DNA of 53,316 nucleotides from the NCBI GenBank assembly GCA_038045445.1, contig JBBSYC010000010.1:1-53316 (forward strand), in the 5' to 3' direction. Position numbers and translations under genes: made by a program. Position 1 is the stretch's first letter, and the number at the start of each line of letters is the position of its first letter. Shown here piece by piece: positions 7,681 through 16,500 of this stretch. The DNA comes from SICU01 sp038045445. GTDB taxonomy: Archaea > Nanobdellota > Nanobdellia > Pacearchaeales > GW2011-AR1. The notes under the pieces were generated by a model, which was not told where the DNA came from, did no database searches, and saw nothing but the letters and a program-made list of their open reading frames with translations.

Positions 7681-8282
7681 ATAAAAATAGAATACTTAAC
7701 ACAATAGGTTTGGTATTTCTCATTTGGGGAACTGCAGCTATAATTGATAATATCCTTCATATAGACGAAGGTATTGCCCCAATTTTGTGGATAAGTTATA
7801 TCTCATTGATTATTTTAGCAATAGGTCTTTTTAAGAAAAATAGTGGGTTGATAGCAAGCCAAATAGCAATAATAGGAATCCCCTATTTGATATGGAACTC
7901 TGATTTTTTTTATCATTTATTCACATCAAAAAGCTTGTTTGGAATAACAGACTACTTCTTTGAGTTAAACAATCTTGTCGCAATAGAAAAAATAATAAGT
8001 TTCCAGCATATATTTAACATTCCATTGAGTCTATGGGCATTGCATTTGATAGGCTTGAAAAAAAACAATTTCTGGATAGTAAGCATAGTTCAAATTGCGT
8101 TTGTATTCATAATAACAAGGACAGTCACAAACTACGAAGAAAATGTAAATTGCGTATATAGAAACTGCGCAGGATTCACCTTTGGAATCCCTTATATAAT
8201 CGAATGGTTTACGGCTTACATTCTTATGATCTCAATAACCAGTTGGTTTCTGGTTAAAATATTTAAAAAAAGAGAAAAATAA
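7677..8282 (+). CDS. Polytopic membrane protein, unknown
   Basis: 201 residues with about six or seven membrane helices and a basic end (KIFKKREK). One loop contains NCVYRNC, which could form an external disulfide. It is translationally coupled to the small CBU_0592-like protein (ATGA overlap). A general resemblance to YwaF-type proteins was considered but not supported well enough to name. Confidence 0.5.
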   Translation: MNKNRILNTIGLVFLIWGTAAIIDNILHIDEGIAPILWISYISLIILAIGLFKKNSGLIASQIAIIGIPYLIWNSDFFYHLFTSKSLFGITDYFFELNNLVAIEKIISFQHIFNIPLSLWALHLIGLKKNNFWIVSIVQIAFVFIITRTVTNYEENVNCVYRNCAGFTFGIPYIIEWFTAYILMISITSWFLVKIFKKREK

Positions 8283-8296
8283 AAAATCTATTAAAT

Positions 8297-9046
8297 TTAA
8301 CCTAGTTCGGCATCAATTATTTGTCTAAATACTGAATAAGGTTGCGCACCGCTAATTAATTGGTAGTCATTGTCTTCACTTCCAACAAAGAATCCTGGAG
8401 TACCCTGGATTCCTATGCTTGCCCCATATGCAAAATCTGCATCAATATCAGATTCAAATTTTGTAGAATCTAAGCAACTATCAATATTATAGCCGAGCTC
8501 TTTAGCCCATCCTTTTACAACACTGTCCCCTGGGTAAGGAACTGTAGATTTAACCGTTCCGCCTTCCTGTGCATTCTGTTCATCAACAATCTTATCTCTC
8601 ATCTTAAAGAAAGCTTCATCTCCTCCTATATCTCTTGCACAGCGACTAGCCTTTGCGTAAGGAACAGCTCCTTCATGGAATGAAAGAGGAAAGTCCTTAT
8701 AGACTAGTTTGACTAATCCAGTATCAATATAATCTTTCTTTAATTGAGGATATGTTTCAGTTTTCCATTTTCTACAGAAAGGGCATTGAGCATCCGAAAA
8801 TTCGACAATTGTGACTGGTGCATCTTCACTTCCAAGTGCGGGTGAATTTCCAATATCCACTTCAACACGACCTCCAGTTGGAGGAAGTTGCTGTCCTGGT
8901 TGTTGAACAACATTCCCAGTTGGACTCTTTCCAGGCAAAACAAAGAACACAACTCCAAGAATGACTATACCCAACAAAATAAATGTTGAGTATTTCCAAA
9001 GAGTATCCTTTTTTATAGTAATAGTATCATTTTTTTGTGTTTCCAT
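8297..9046 (-). CDS. Membrane-anchored DsbA/BdbD-type thiol-disulfide oxidoreductase
   Basis: 249 residues from METQKND. It has one N-terminal membrane anchor, then SPTGNVV and a Pro/Gly linker, then a thioredoxin-fold DsbA domain with active site CPFC (residues 88-91) in FSDAQCPFCRKW and the cis-Pro loop GIQGTPGFFVG. It should introduce or isomerise disulfides outside the cell, with the VKOR at 29557-29943 as likely reoxidising partner. The ATG at 9046 is preferred over 9079 because GGGGG lies 8 bases before it. Confidence 0.88.
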   Translation of the reverse strand: METQKNDTITIKKDTLWKYSTFILLGIVILGVVFFVLPGKSPTGNVVQQPGQQLPPTGGRVEVDIGNSPALGSEDAPVTIVEFSDAQCPFCRKWKTETYPQLKKDYIDTGLVKLVYKDFPLSFHEGAVPYAKASRCARDIGGDEAFFKMRDKIVDEQNAQEGGTVKSTVPYPGDSVVKGWAKELGYNIDSCLDSTKFESDIDADFAYGASIGIQGTPGFFVGSEDNDYQLISGAQPYSVFRQIIDAELG

Positions 9047-9121
9047 ATCAAAACCCCCTTTCAGTTTCTTATTTTCCATGAAAAAAATAACTTATGAGGT
9101 TTAATAAAGGTTTTCATGACT

Positions 9122-9433
9122 TCAAAAAAGAAGATCTTCGGAAGGACATATTCCAATGAGTGAAGCTCCATCAAAAAAGCCAACAAAAGTCCTGCCCTCA
9201 AGACTTACAGGATCAGATACTCTCGAACCATTCAAAAAATCTGTAATATAACCTTCCCTTTGAATAAAAAATTGGTAATGGTCTAATTCACTCTCACCCC
9301 TTAGATCAAGATATAATTCTTTGTCACCACTTACATCTTGCATTTTACAATGGACAACCATTAAATTTCTTCTGGGATCTTTTGGATCAACTCCGTTTAA
9401 GGGCAATGTCTTTTCAATACCATAAAGAGTCAT
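9122..9433 (-). CDS. Hypothetical 103-residue protein
   Basis: Soluble, mixed-composition protein with beta-rich character (DKELYLDLRGESELDHYQFFI, GRTFVGFFDGASLIG) and no signal or membrane helix. It starts at the ATG at 9433 with an AT-rich region upstream. No family recognised. The even codon pattern and hydrophobic alternation suggest a real gene. Confidence 0.5.
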   Translation of the reverse strand: MTLYGIEKTLPLNGVDPKDPRRNLMVVHCKMQDVSGDKELYLDLRGESELDHYQFFIQREGYITDFLNGSRVSDPVSLEGRTFVGFFDGASLIGICPSEDLLF

Positions 9434-9458
9434 TAATACAAAAATAATTAAATTTTAT

Positions 9459-9983
9459 TTAAGCATTTATATTGCAGAGATTACTATTTATTTTTCGGGC
9501 AATGCTCCAGTTTGCGTAAGCAAGAAGCAAAAAAGATATCACCGAAATCTCTATACCCTCAAAAGGAAGAGCAATCAAAAAACCCCCCAATCCAAACAAA
9601 GAAGCGAGACCTAATCCACAAGCAGCGCATCCAGGTGCTAAAATTCCCGCAAATACTCCCAGAACACCAAAGAAAGAAAACTTCTCAAATTTCTTAATCT
9701 GCCCAGTTTTGTATATTGCCAGAGCTATGTAAGTTCCAAAAAGCAAAGCCAAGACGATAATTGTATAATAAGATAAAGGAGTCATTGTACTTGAAAAACC
9801 AATAAAATAATTGAAAGCAAGTCTTATTGAAAAAAGAAACCCATATTCTCCAAATAAGTTTCTCAAATTAGAAAAATCAGATATAACTACATTTAATAAA
9901 TAAAAAATAAAGGCTCCAAAGAAAGTTAAAAACCAATAAAATGGTTTGGAAAAAACTTCAAGAAATCCTTTGGCAAATTTCAT
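9459..9983 (-). CDS. Membrane protein with APGCAACG motif
   Basis: 174 residues with about five membrane helices. GILAPGCAACGLGLASLFGLGGFL places a CxxC pair inside or near a membrane helix, followed by LPFEGIEI. The protein at 38664-39113 has the same layout (GVCPLCITGLIPL, then LPFGGIEIQVL), so the two are paralogs. The paired Cys suggest metal or redox chemistry in the membrane; the exact role is unknown. It is coupled to the upstream 75-residue gene by an ATGA overlap. Confidence 0.6.
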   Translation of the reverse strand: MKFAKGFLEVFSKPFYWFLTFFGAFIFYLLNVVISDFSNLRNLFGEYGFLFSIRLAFNYFIGFSSTMTPLSYYTIIVLALLFGTYIALAIYKTGQIKKFEKFSFFGVLGVFAGILAPGCAACGLGLASLFGLGGFLIALPFEGIEISVISFLLLAYANWSIARKINSNLCNINA

Positions 9984-10204
9984 CTTAATCTTATCCTCTT
10001 TATTCCAGTAAGTATCAAAAGAAATGAAATCAAAAAGTATAAAACAAGAACAAAAAAGTTATGAAAAATCAAAACCCCTAATAAACTGTCTTCAACAGCA
10101 TAATTAGAACCATAATCCGAATCAAATCTAATAAAATAACTAGTTACTAGCAAAATTAAAATAAAAATCCCTAAAAAAAACCTTTTTCCATTAGCTATAT
10201 TCAT
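9980..10204 (-). CDS. Two-helix membrane protein
   Basis: 74 residues from MNIANGKR, with membrane helices at about 8-24 and 43-66 separated by an acidic external loop (RFDSDYGSNYAVED). It is the first gene of a two-gene operon with the CAAC membrane protein. An ATG at 10222 would add a hydrophobic extension, so 10204 is preferred. No family recognised. Confidence 0.5.
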   Translation of the reverse strand: MNIANGKRFFLGIFILILLVTSYFIRFDSDYGSNYAVEDSLLGVLIFHNFFVLVLYFLISFLLILTGIKRIRLR

Positions 10205-10247
10205 AAATAAAAAAATAAGCAATAGTTTTTATTACTTTGCTACAACC

Positions 10248-10739
10248 TTACCAACCATAACTATAATATCTAGCGCCGGAATAACCATAACCATACCCAC
10301 CATAATTGTAACGTCTTCTTTCTTCCAAAGCAATTCTCTTAAGTTCAAGTTGATATTCATACTTTGAGTTTTGTTGATAAGTTCTAAATGCCTCTTTCAA
10401 AACAGCGTCTTGGTCTATATTGTCATAAGAATTATCTTTATAGTAAGGCATATCTCCATAATATCCATAGGAATTCTTGCATCTCCTTCCATTATAAGAC
10501 CAGTCATAATAACCTTGACTTTTACAATAAGTATAACCCCTTCCCCTATATTTTGTATCTGTATCTGTGAAATCTATTCTGAAACCATCATTTCCCCCAT
10601 TTATATTCTCCCTATAAGAAAAGCTATCTCTATCAGTGTAAGTGTAAGAGTTATAAGAATAAGCATCAACGGTATAAGCAGAAAGAATAAAAAAAGATAA
10701 AGCAAACAAAACAAATGTCCCTTTAAAGTAGTTTCTCAT
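10248..10739 (-). CDS. Secreted tyrosine-rich protein
   Basis: 163 residues with a clear signal peptide (about 1-27, ending YTVDAYS). The mature part is extremely Tyr-rich: 30 of the 163 residues are tyrosine, with NYGGYGYGYSGARYYSYGW at the end, and a charged helical segment lies in between (YEYQLELKRIALEERRR). Two cysteines lie in the middle. It probably forms a surface coat or fibre, which is inference. No family recognised. Confidence 0.6.
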   Translation of the reverse strand: MRNYFKGTFVLFALSFFILSAYTVDAYSYNSYTYTDRDSFSYRENINGGNDGFRIDFTDTDTKYRGRGYTYCKSQGYYDWSYNGRRCKNSYGYYGDMPYYKDNSYDNIDQDAVLKEAFRTYQQNSKYEYQLELKRIALEERRRYNYGGYGYGYSGARYYSYGW

Positions 10740-10763
10740 AAAAACAATAGTTCGTTTAATTAT

Positions 10764-11004
10764 TTAAACCTTTTGGCCTGGAAAATCTCGAAAACCCTGA
10801 TAATTTCTTGGAAAAATATACTCTTGACTATCAAAACCCCCTGAATTCATAAGAGACTCAATAAAAAGCTCATACGCACTCAAACCCCATGCCATATCTT
10901 CCCTCTCTTTGAGCCGGAGTCATAAGAAGAAGGTCCTCAAAGTAACTAATACTTCTAACCGTATAGTTCTTATCCTTTCTAACAATTTCAGATCTACTTT
11001 CCAT
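10764..11004 (-). pseudogene. Small protein gene split by a +1 frameshift
   Basis: From ATG 11004 the frame reads MESRSEIVRKDKNYTVRS, YFEDLLLMTPAQ and ends at 10870. A second frame, one base over and open from about 10936, reads KEREDMAWGLSAYELFIESL, then GGFDSQEYIFPRNYQGF and ends at 10764. Joined, they give about 80 residues of uniform protein-like composition, close to the length of the protein at 5320-5562. It may be a frameshifted gene, a programmed frameshift, or two overlapping small genes. Confidence 0.4.
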
Positions 11005-11054
11005 AGAGATACTCAAAAAGAACCATATATAAATCCTTTTCACTAACAACAAAC

Positions 11055-11429
11055 ATGGAAAACAAAGACTGGAAGTCAAAGCTGACAAAAGAGCAATATC
11101 ACATTCTAAGAGAAAAAGGAACAGAAAGACCATTTACAGGAAAATTTTATAACTCTAAGGAAAAGGGGAAGTATGTCTGTGCAGGTTGTGGGGCAGAGCT
11201 ATTTGATTCAAACGTAAAATTCGATTCTGGAACTGGATGGCCGTCCTTCTACGATGCAAAAAGGGGAGCTGTAAAATTCGTAGAAGACAATAATTTAGGA
11301 ATGCAAAGAACAGAAGTAGTTTGTGCGAAATGCGGAAGCCATTTAGGCCATGTCTTCAACGATGGTCCAAAAGAAAAAACAGGAAAAAGGTTCTGTATAA
11401 ATTCATGTTCTTTAGACTTTAAAAAGTGA
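11055..11429 (+). CDS. msrB: Peptide methionine-(R)-S-oxide reductase MsrB
   Basis: 124 residues, normal length. Zinc ligands are in two CxxC pairs (C42/C45 in CAGC, C90/C93 in CAKC). GTGWPSF lies near residue 59 and the catalytic Cys is C114 in RFCINSCSLDF, with C118 as possible partner. It repairs R-methionine sulfoxide in cytoplasmic proteins. It stands alone with a TATA-like ATATATAAA just upstream (about 11022-11030). Confidence 0.95.
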   Translation: MENKDWKSKLTKEQYHILREKGTERPFTGKFYNSKEKGKYVCAGCGAELFDSNVKFDSGTGWPSFYDAKRGAVKFVEDNNLGMQRTEVVCAKCGSHLGHVFNDGPKEKTGKRFCINSCSLDFKK

Positions 11430-11466
11430 CCGAGACATTTAAATAGTCATAAAATTAATATATAGT

Positions 11467-12099
11467 ATGTCCGATATAATAAAAGCTCTAAACTGGAGAT
11501 ATGCCACAAAATCCTTTGATTCTTCAAAAACTCTTAGTGAAAATGATTTGAATGAACTACTTGAAGCAGTTAGATTAACTCCTTCTTCTTTTGGTCTTCA
11601 ACCTTGGAAGTTTATAATAGTAGAAGACAAGGAACTTCGTAAAAAAATTGCAGGTAGTGCGTGGAATCAACCCCAAGTTACTGAAGCATCTAATCTTCTA
11701 GTCTTGTGTGCAAAGACAGATGTTTCTGAAGATTATATAAAAGAGTTCATAAAAGATACAGCTAAAATAAGAAATATCTCCATAGAATCTCTTAAGGGAT
11801 ACGAAGATATGATGATAAACTTCAGAAAGGGACTAAGTCAAACTCAAACAGCTGATTGGTGTAAAAGACAGGTTTACATTTCATTGGGAATTCTTTTACA
11901 AAGTGCTTCCTTGAAAAGAATAGATGCATCTCCTATGGAAGGTTTTGACCCAAAGGGAGTTGACGAGATACTTAATCTGAAAGAACAAGGTCTTACATCA
12001 ACAGTTCTTTGTGCATTAGGCTACAGGTCAGAAAATGACAAAACATCTAATTATGCAAAAGTAAGATATTCAAGCTCTAAGATAATAGAAAAAAGATGA
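11467..12099 (+). CDS. NAD(P)H nitroreductase family flavoprotein
   Basis: 210 residues, NfsB-like. The N-terminus WRYATKSFDSSKTLSENDL and RLTPSSFGLQPWKFIIV carries the FMN-binding Arg/Ser region. The C-terminal LCALGYRSENDK-Y-KVRY matches the family ending. The substrate is unknown; family members reduce nitroaromatics, quinones or flavin-related compounds with NAD(P)H. It follows msrB by 37 bases, so the two may share a redox-stress role. Confidence 0.88.
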   Translation: MSDIIKALNWRYATKSFDSSKTLSENDLNELLEAVRLTPSSFGLQPWKFIIVEDKELRKKIAGSAWNQPQVTEASNLLVLCAKTDVSEDYIKEFIKDTAKIRNISIESLKGYEDMMINFRKGLSQTQTADWCKRQVYISLGILLQSASLKRIDASPMEGFDPKGVDEILNLKEQGLTSTVLCALGYRSENDKTSNYAKVRYSSSKIIEKR

Positions 12100-12128
12100 T
12101 TTATATAGTATAAAAAATTAAAGCATAG

Positions 12129-13061
12129 ATGCTAGGAAAAGCGGGATTTTTTAAAGCAATAACTATAATTTTTCTCTTCATAGCCATAGGCTTCTGTGCA
12201 TACTATATCTATCAAAACTTTCCGAGAGAAGCAATCCAGTTAAAAACAATTCAAATAAAAGAACCTTCAATAAATAACAGCATCCCAAGTAAACAATTTT
12301 ATGACAACATGAGATATCAAGACAGAATAATAAATTATAACATAGCTGAATCTTGCGCTGAAAACAAAAAAAGTTTAATGGAAGAAGCATTTAGAATAAT
12401 AGAATCAAAAACAATACTTTCTTTTAAAACTGTATCAAAACCAAATTCCGTGCTAAATATCCTTTGCGCAGATATAGCTCCTGAAGCTGGTGAAGAGAAT
12501 CATTTCGTTGCAGGGGAAGGAGGTCCTTCAAAAGTCTTGAATGTTACGCTATACTCTGTAATTCTTGAAGGCAAAATTGCATTGTATAGGGAAGGTTCCT
12601 GCAACAATGCAAATGTACCCCTACACGAACTTCTTCATGCGCTGGGTTTTGACCACAATAACAATAAAAAAAGCATACTCTACCCCATATTAGAATGTGA
12701 TCAAGAAATAGATGAAGAAATAATTAACAGCATAAATAAACTTTACAAAATAGATTCACTTCCAGAACTAAAATTTGACGCCGTAAGTGCAACAAAAAGT
12801 GGAAGATACCTAAACTTTCATATGGAAGTATCAAACCAAGGATTAATTCAAGCAGATAATGTAATAGTTAATCTTTATGCAGAAGAAAATTTTGTAGAAT
12901 CATTCGACTTAAAAACAATAGGTATTGGTGCAAAGAAAATAATAGATGTAGAAAATCTAAAAGTTCCACTGGGTGCAAAATCAATAAAACTTGTCATAGA
13001 TAATGATGATGAAATAAGAGAGATATATGAAGATAATAATGAAATTGTGTTAAATACTTAA
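12129..13061 (+). CDS. Membrane-anchored zincin metalloprotease with CARDB domain
   Basis: 310 residues. One N-terminal anchor (about 9-27) leads into an extracytoplasmic domain with HELLHALGFDH (H166, E167, H170, H176), the HExxHxxGxxH metzincin/matrixin zinc site, followed by SILYP in the Met-turn position but without the Met. Residues about 215-310 form a CARDB-type beta-sandwich (VSNQGLIQADNVIVNLYAE), an adhesion or substrate-binding module. It may process surface proteins. Confidence 0.78.
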   Translation: MLGKAGFFKAITIIFLFIAIGFCAYYIYQNFPREAIQLKTIQIKEPSINNSIPSKQFYDNMRYQDRIINYNIAESCAENKKSLMEEAFRIIESKTILSFKTVSKPNSVLNILCADIAPEAGEENHFVAGEGGPSKVLNVTLYSVILEGKIALYREGSCNNANVPLHELLHALGFDHNNNKKSILYPILECDQEIDEEIINSINKLYKIDSLPELKFDAVSATKSGRYLNFHMEVSNQGLIQADNVIVNLYAEENFVESFDLKTIGIGAKKIIDVENLKVPLGAKSIKLVIDNDDEIREIYEDNNEIVLNT

Positions 13062-13066
13062 AAAAT

Positions 13067-13360
13067 AGATGCGGGAGCTAGGATTACTTCAACAGCAATG
13101 TTGAAGTTCCAGATGACTTCAGTCAGCTAGGACGTTCGAATCCTTCAATTCAAGAAATGCGGGAGCTAGGATTAATTCAATTTCATTGAAATTGGATTTG
13201 CCAGAGCTTTTCAAAGCTATGAGCACTTCGAATCCTATTAGGTTTGATACGTTAGCTAGGATTCGAACACTTCAATTTGTTCAGTTAAAATTGAAGTCAC
13301 CGATAACATCAGTTAGCGTGTGCTTTCAACTCGTCAGAGTTGTAAAGGTGAGAATCTAAA
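13067..13360 (+). repeat. Broken tRNA-Leu 3' ends interleaved with palindromes
   Basis: No gene in these 294 bases. ATGCGGGAGCTAGGATT, the 3' end of the adjacent tRNA-Leu, occurs at 13069-13085 and 13157-13173, and a shorter AGCTAGGATTCGAAC at 13254-13268. Between them are strong hairpins: ACTTCAAC/GTTGAAGT (13086-13107), CAATTTCA/TGAAATTG (13178-13195), ACTTCAATTT/AAATTGAAGT (13269-13297) and CAACTC/GAGTTG (13327-13342). TTCGAATCC recurs at the ends of the first two units. Confidence 0.6.
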
Positions 13361-13444
13361 TGCGGGAGCTAGGATTCGAACCTAGGTAAGCACTAAGCTA
13401 TCACGGCCTTAACGTGACCCATTTGACCACTCTGGCACCCCCGC
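13361..13444 (-). tRNA. tRNA-Leu, apparent anticodon AAG
   Basis: Class II cloverleaf of 84 nt. Acceptor is GCGGGGG/CTCCCGC with discriminator A, D stem CCA/TGG, anticodon hairpin TCACG-TTAAGGC-CGTGA, variable arm AGC/GCT, and T arm CTAGG-TTCGAAT-CCTAG. The 7-nt loop gives anticodon AAG, which is unusual for archaea because they normally lack A34 tRNAs. Leucine identity fits the long arm and A73. No intron and no encoded CCA. Confidence 0.8.
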
Positions 13445-13520
13445 ACGAAAGTCTCAAATAAAATCACTTTAAAAGTGTTTGGACAAACGCTTTTATAACC
13501 TAATAAACACAAAACATTCT

Positions 13521-16500
13521 ATGTCAAAGGGTGATCAATCAAGGCTTCAAAGTTTACAAACGAATAGCGTAAAATTCTGGAAACCAAAAGAAACAGTAAT
13601 CCTTCCAGATGACTTCGAAGAATTGATGAATGGAAACACCACGCTAAAAACCTCAAGCAGTTTAAGTTTCTTAAAACAAGAAGAAATTCCTAAAACAGAA
13701 AATATCTTTAAAAGTGCAAACTGGGACCTTAATGATAAAAAAGGGAAAATATCTCCATTAACCTTCTCAAACAAAAAAACTCAAGAAGATGTAGTAAATG
13801 AAATATTAAACTTAATAAAAGAAGGAAATAAGATAATATTTCTTCACGGTGCTTGCGGAACAGGAAAATGCCTGGATAAAGAAACATTAATATTTTGTAA
13901 ACCTTATGGGAAGAAATGCTTTAGTTATTATAAAATATCCGATATTATAGATAAAGAAGGAGATATATTATCTTTAGATGAAAAAGGAAATATTGTTAGT
14001 TCTGAATTTAAAAATGTAAGAGAAACTGGAGTCAAAAAGTTATTCAAAATTAAAACAAGAAGTGGTCGAGAGATAATCGCTTCTGAAAACCATCCATTTT
14101 TAACAATAAACTCCAATGGAGTTTCATGGGAACAGTTAAACAAATTAAATAATAAATCTTATATCTGCCTACCTAATAATATTCATATTGAAAGTTCAGA
14201 AGATTTAAGCGATACTAAATTAAAAATTTTGGGCCATTTAATATCTGAGGGTAAGTTAGGAGACAAAGCAGGATCTCCAAAATATTATCAAGATAAAACA
14301 ATAACTCCATTAATTAGGCAAGATTATATTAATGCCTTAAAACAAGAGTTTCCTGATGGTCAAATAAAAGAGGATCATAAAACTGAAGTTAAAATTAATT
14401 TTAACAATAAAGATACAAGATTTGGAACCACAAATAAGCTAAGATTATTTATAAGAAAATTTGGTCTTGATGGCAAGAAATCAGCAGATAAATTTGTACC
14501 TGAAGAAATATTTAATTTATCTGAAAAAAAGATAGCTATATTTATTCAAGCCCTCTTTTCTGGCGACGGGTCTATTTATTTAAGAAAAAATAAACAAATA
14601 GGGATAGAATACAATTCAATCTCTAAAAGACTCATACAAGATGTATCAATATTACTTATTAGATTTGGTATACAATATACAATAACAGGTCACAAATTTA
14701 AAGAGAATCAAAACTATTCTTGGAGAATTACTATCTCAAATCATGAAAATATAAGAAAATATATAGAAAAAATAGGATTCTTAGGCGAAAAACAAGCATT
14801 AGCTTTATCCATATTATCCAAATGCAAAATTCACAAATTCACAAACATTGACAAAGTACCTAGAATAATTAGAGAATATCTAAAAAACAAAGGATATGAT
14901 TATAATGAGTTAGATCGAATGTTGAATTACGAAGAAATAGAAAAACTGAGGAGATATATTGGTTTTAAAAAAATAAAAAAGAATAAGTTAACTATTACTC
15001 CTCAAGTATTTAGGCAAGGCAAAATAGACTTTTTAAGAAGCCATATAAGAAAAGTTAATGAATATATAAAAGATGATACCTTATCATTGATATGCAACGA
15101 ACAAATATTGTGGGATAAAATAAAATCAATCGAATTATTAAAGGAAGATGTTACTTATGATTTAGAAGTTCCAAAAAGACACAATTTTATTGCAAACGGA
15201 ATAATAGTTCATAATTCAGCAATCGCATTAAACGTCGCCCGTAAATTAGGTAAATCTTCAGTGGTTGTTCCCGTAAAAGCTCTCCAAAAGCAATATGAAG
15301 AGGATTATACTGAAAATAAATTTCTTTATAAACCAAACGGTCAGAAAATGAAAATAGCAGTCTTGACTGGAAGAGAAAACCATGACTCAATAATAAATGA
15401 AGGAATATCCTGCGCAGATCCAGAACTACCAGAAAATATAAAGATAAGTGAAAAAAACTATGCAAAGATTGCAGATTATTTTAGGAATAATCCTTTCGTT
15501 TCGGGTCAAGACATTCCAGACTACAAAAACATAAGAAGGCTATCAATAGCCCCTTCAAACCCTTACTGGAGCCCCATAGTTCCATCAAGCTATGACTTAA
15601 ATCAACTAAAAGATGCAAAAAAGATAAAGTATGAAGGTTGTGATGGCAGAGAATATACGTTTTATCATAGAAAATCAGGATGTTCTTATTATGACCAATA
15701 TATAGCCTATAAAGATGCGGATGTTATAATCTTCAACGGGGCTAAATACAAGGCAGAGTTAGCTCTTGGAAGAAAACCTTCAACAGAAATAGAGATAATA
15801 GATGAAGCAGATGAATTTCTAGACAGCCTATTTCAGCAAGAAGAAATCAATCTTACGAGACTTGGAAACAGCTTATCAACAACAGCACCTGAAACTCCAA
15901 TCGCAAGAGAAACAATAAAAGAAATACTTGAAATAATCGGTTTGGAAGAACAAAACAAAAGAGCTCTAGGGATAGATGAGAATCAGATACATAATCTTGA
16001 CGAATCAAGAATAAAAAAAATATTTAAGTTGTTAATCAAAGACAAAGAGTTAGAATCAGAAATACTTGTAGATGAGAATAATTACGCAAATAAGGCCTTG
16101 GAGTTAGCCAGAAATCTTGAGGAGATGACTGAAGAAGTATATTTAACATACAGAAAAGAAGATGAAAATTTACATATTAAATTAGTAAGCACAAATCTCT
16201 CTCAAAAAATAAGTGAATTATTAGAAAAAAGTAAAGTTCTATTATTAATGTCTGGAACTCTTCATTCTCAATCAGTCATAAAAAATATATTTGGTTTAAA
16301 AGAATTCAAAATAGTTGAAGCTGAAACTCTTAATCAGGGGGGAATAGATATAGTAATGACTGGAAAAGAAAAAGATTGCAGATATTCAAATTTTTCAGAT
16401 GGACAACATTCAAGAAAGGAATATCTAGAAGCACTAAATCTGGCAGTCGAAAAAGCAAAAAAGCCTGTATTGATACATGTTAACGCATTTCAGGACCTTC

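Noticed and set aside
13067..13360. CRISPR array
   Set aside because: Repeats are few, unequal in length, and derive from the tRNA 3' end and local palindromes; there are no regular spacers and no cas genes.
13479..13520. TTG start extending the helicase by 14 residues
   Set aside because: A TATA box at 13490-13498 lies inside this extension and points to a leaderless start at ATG 13521.
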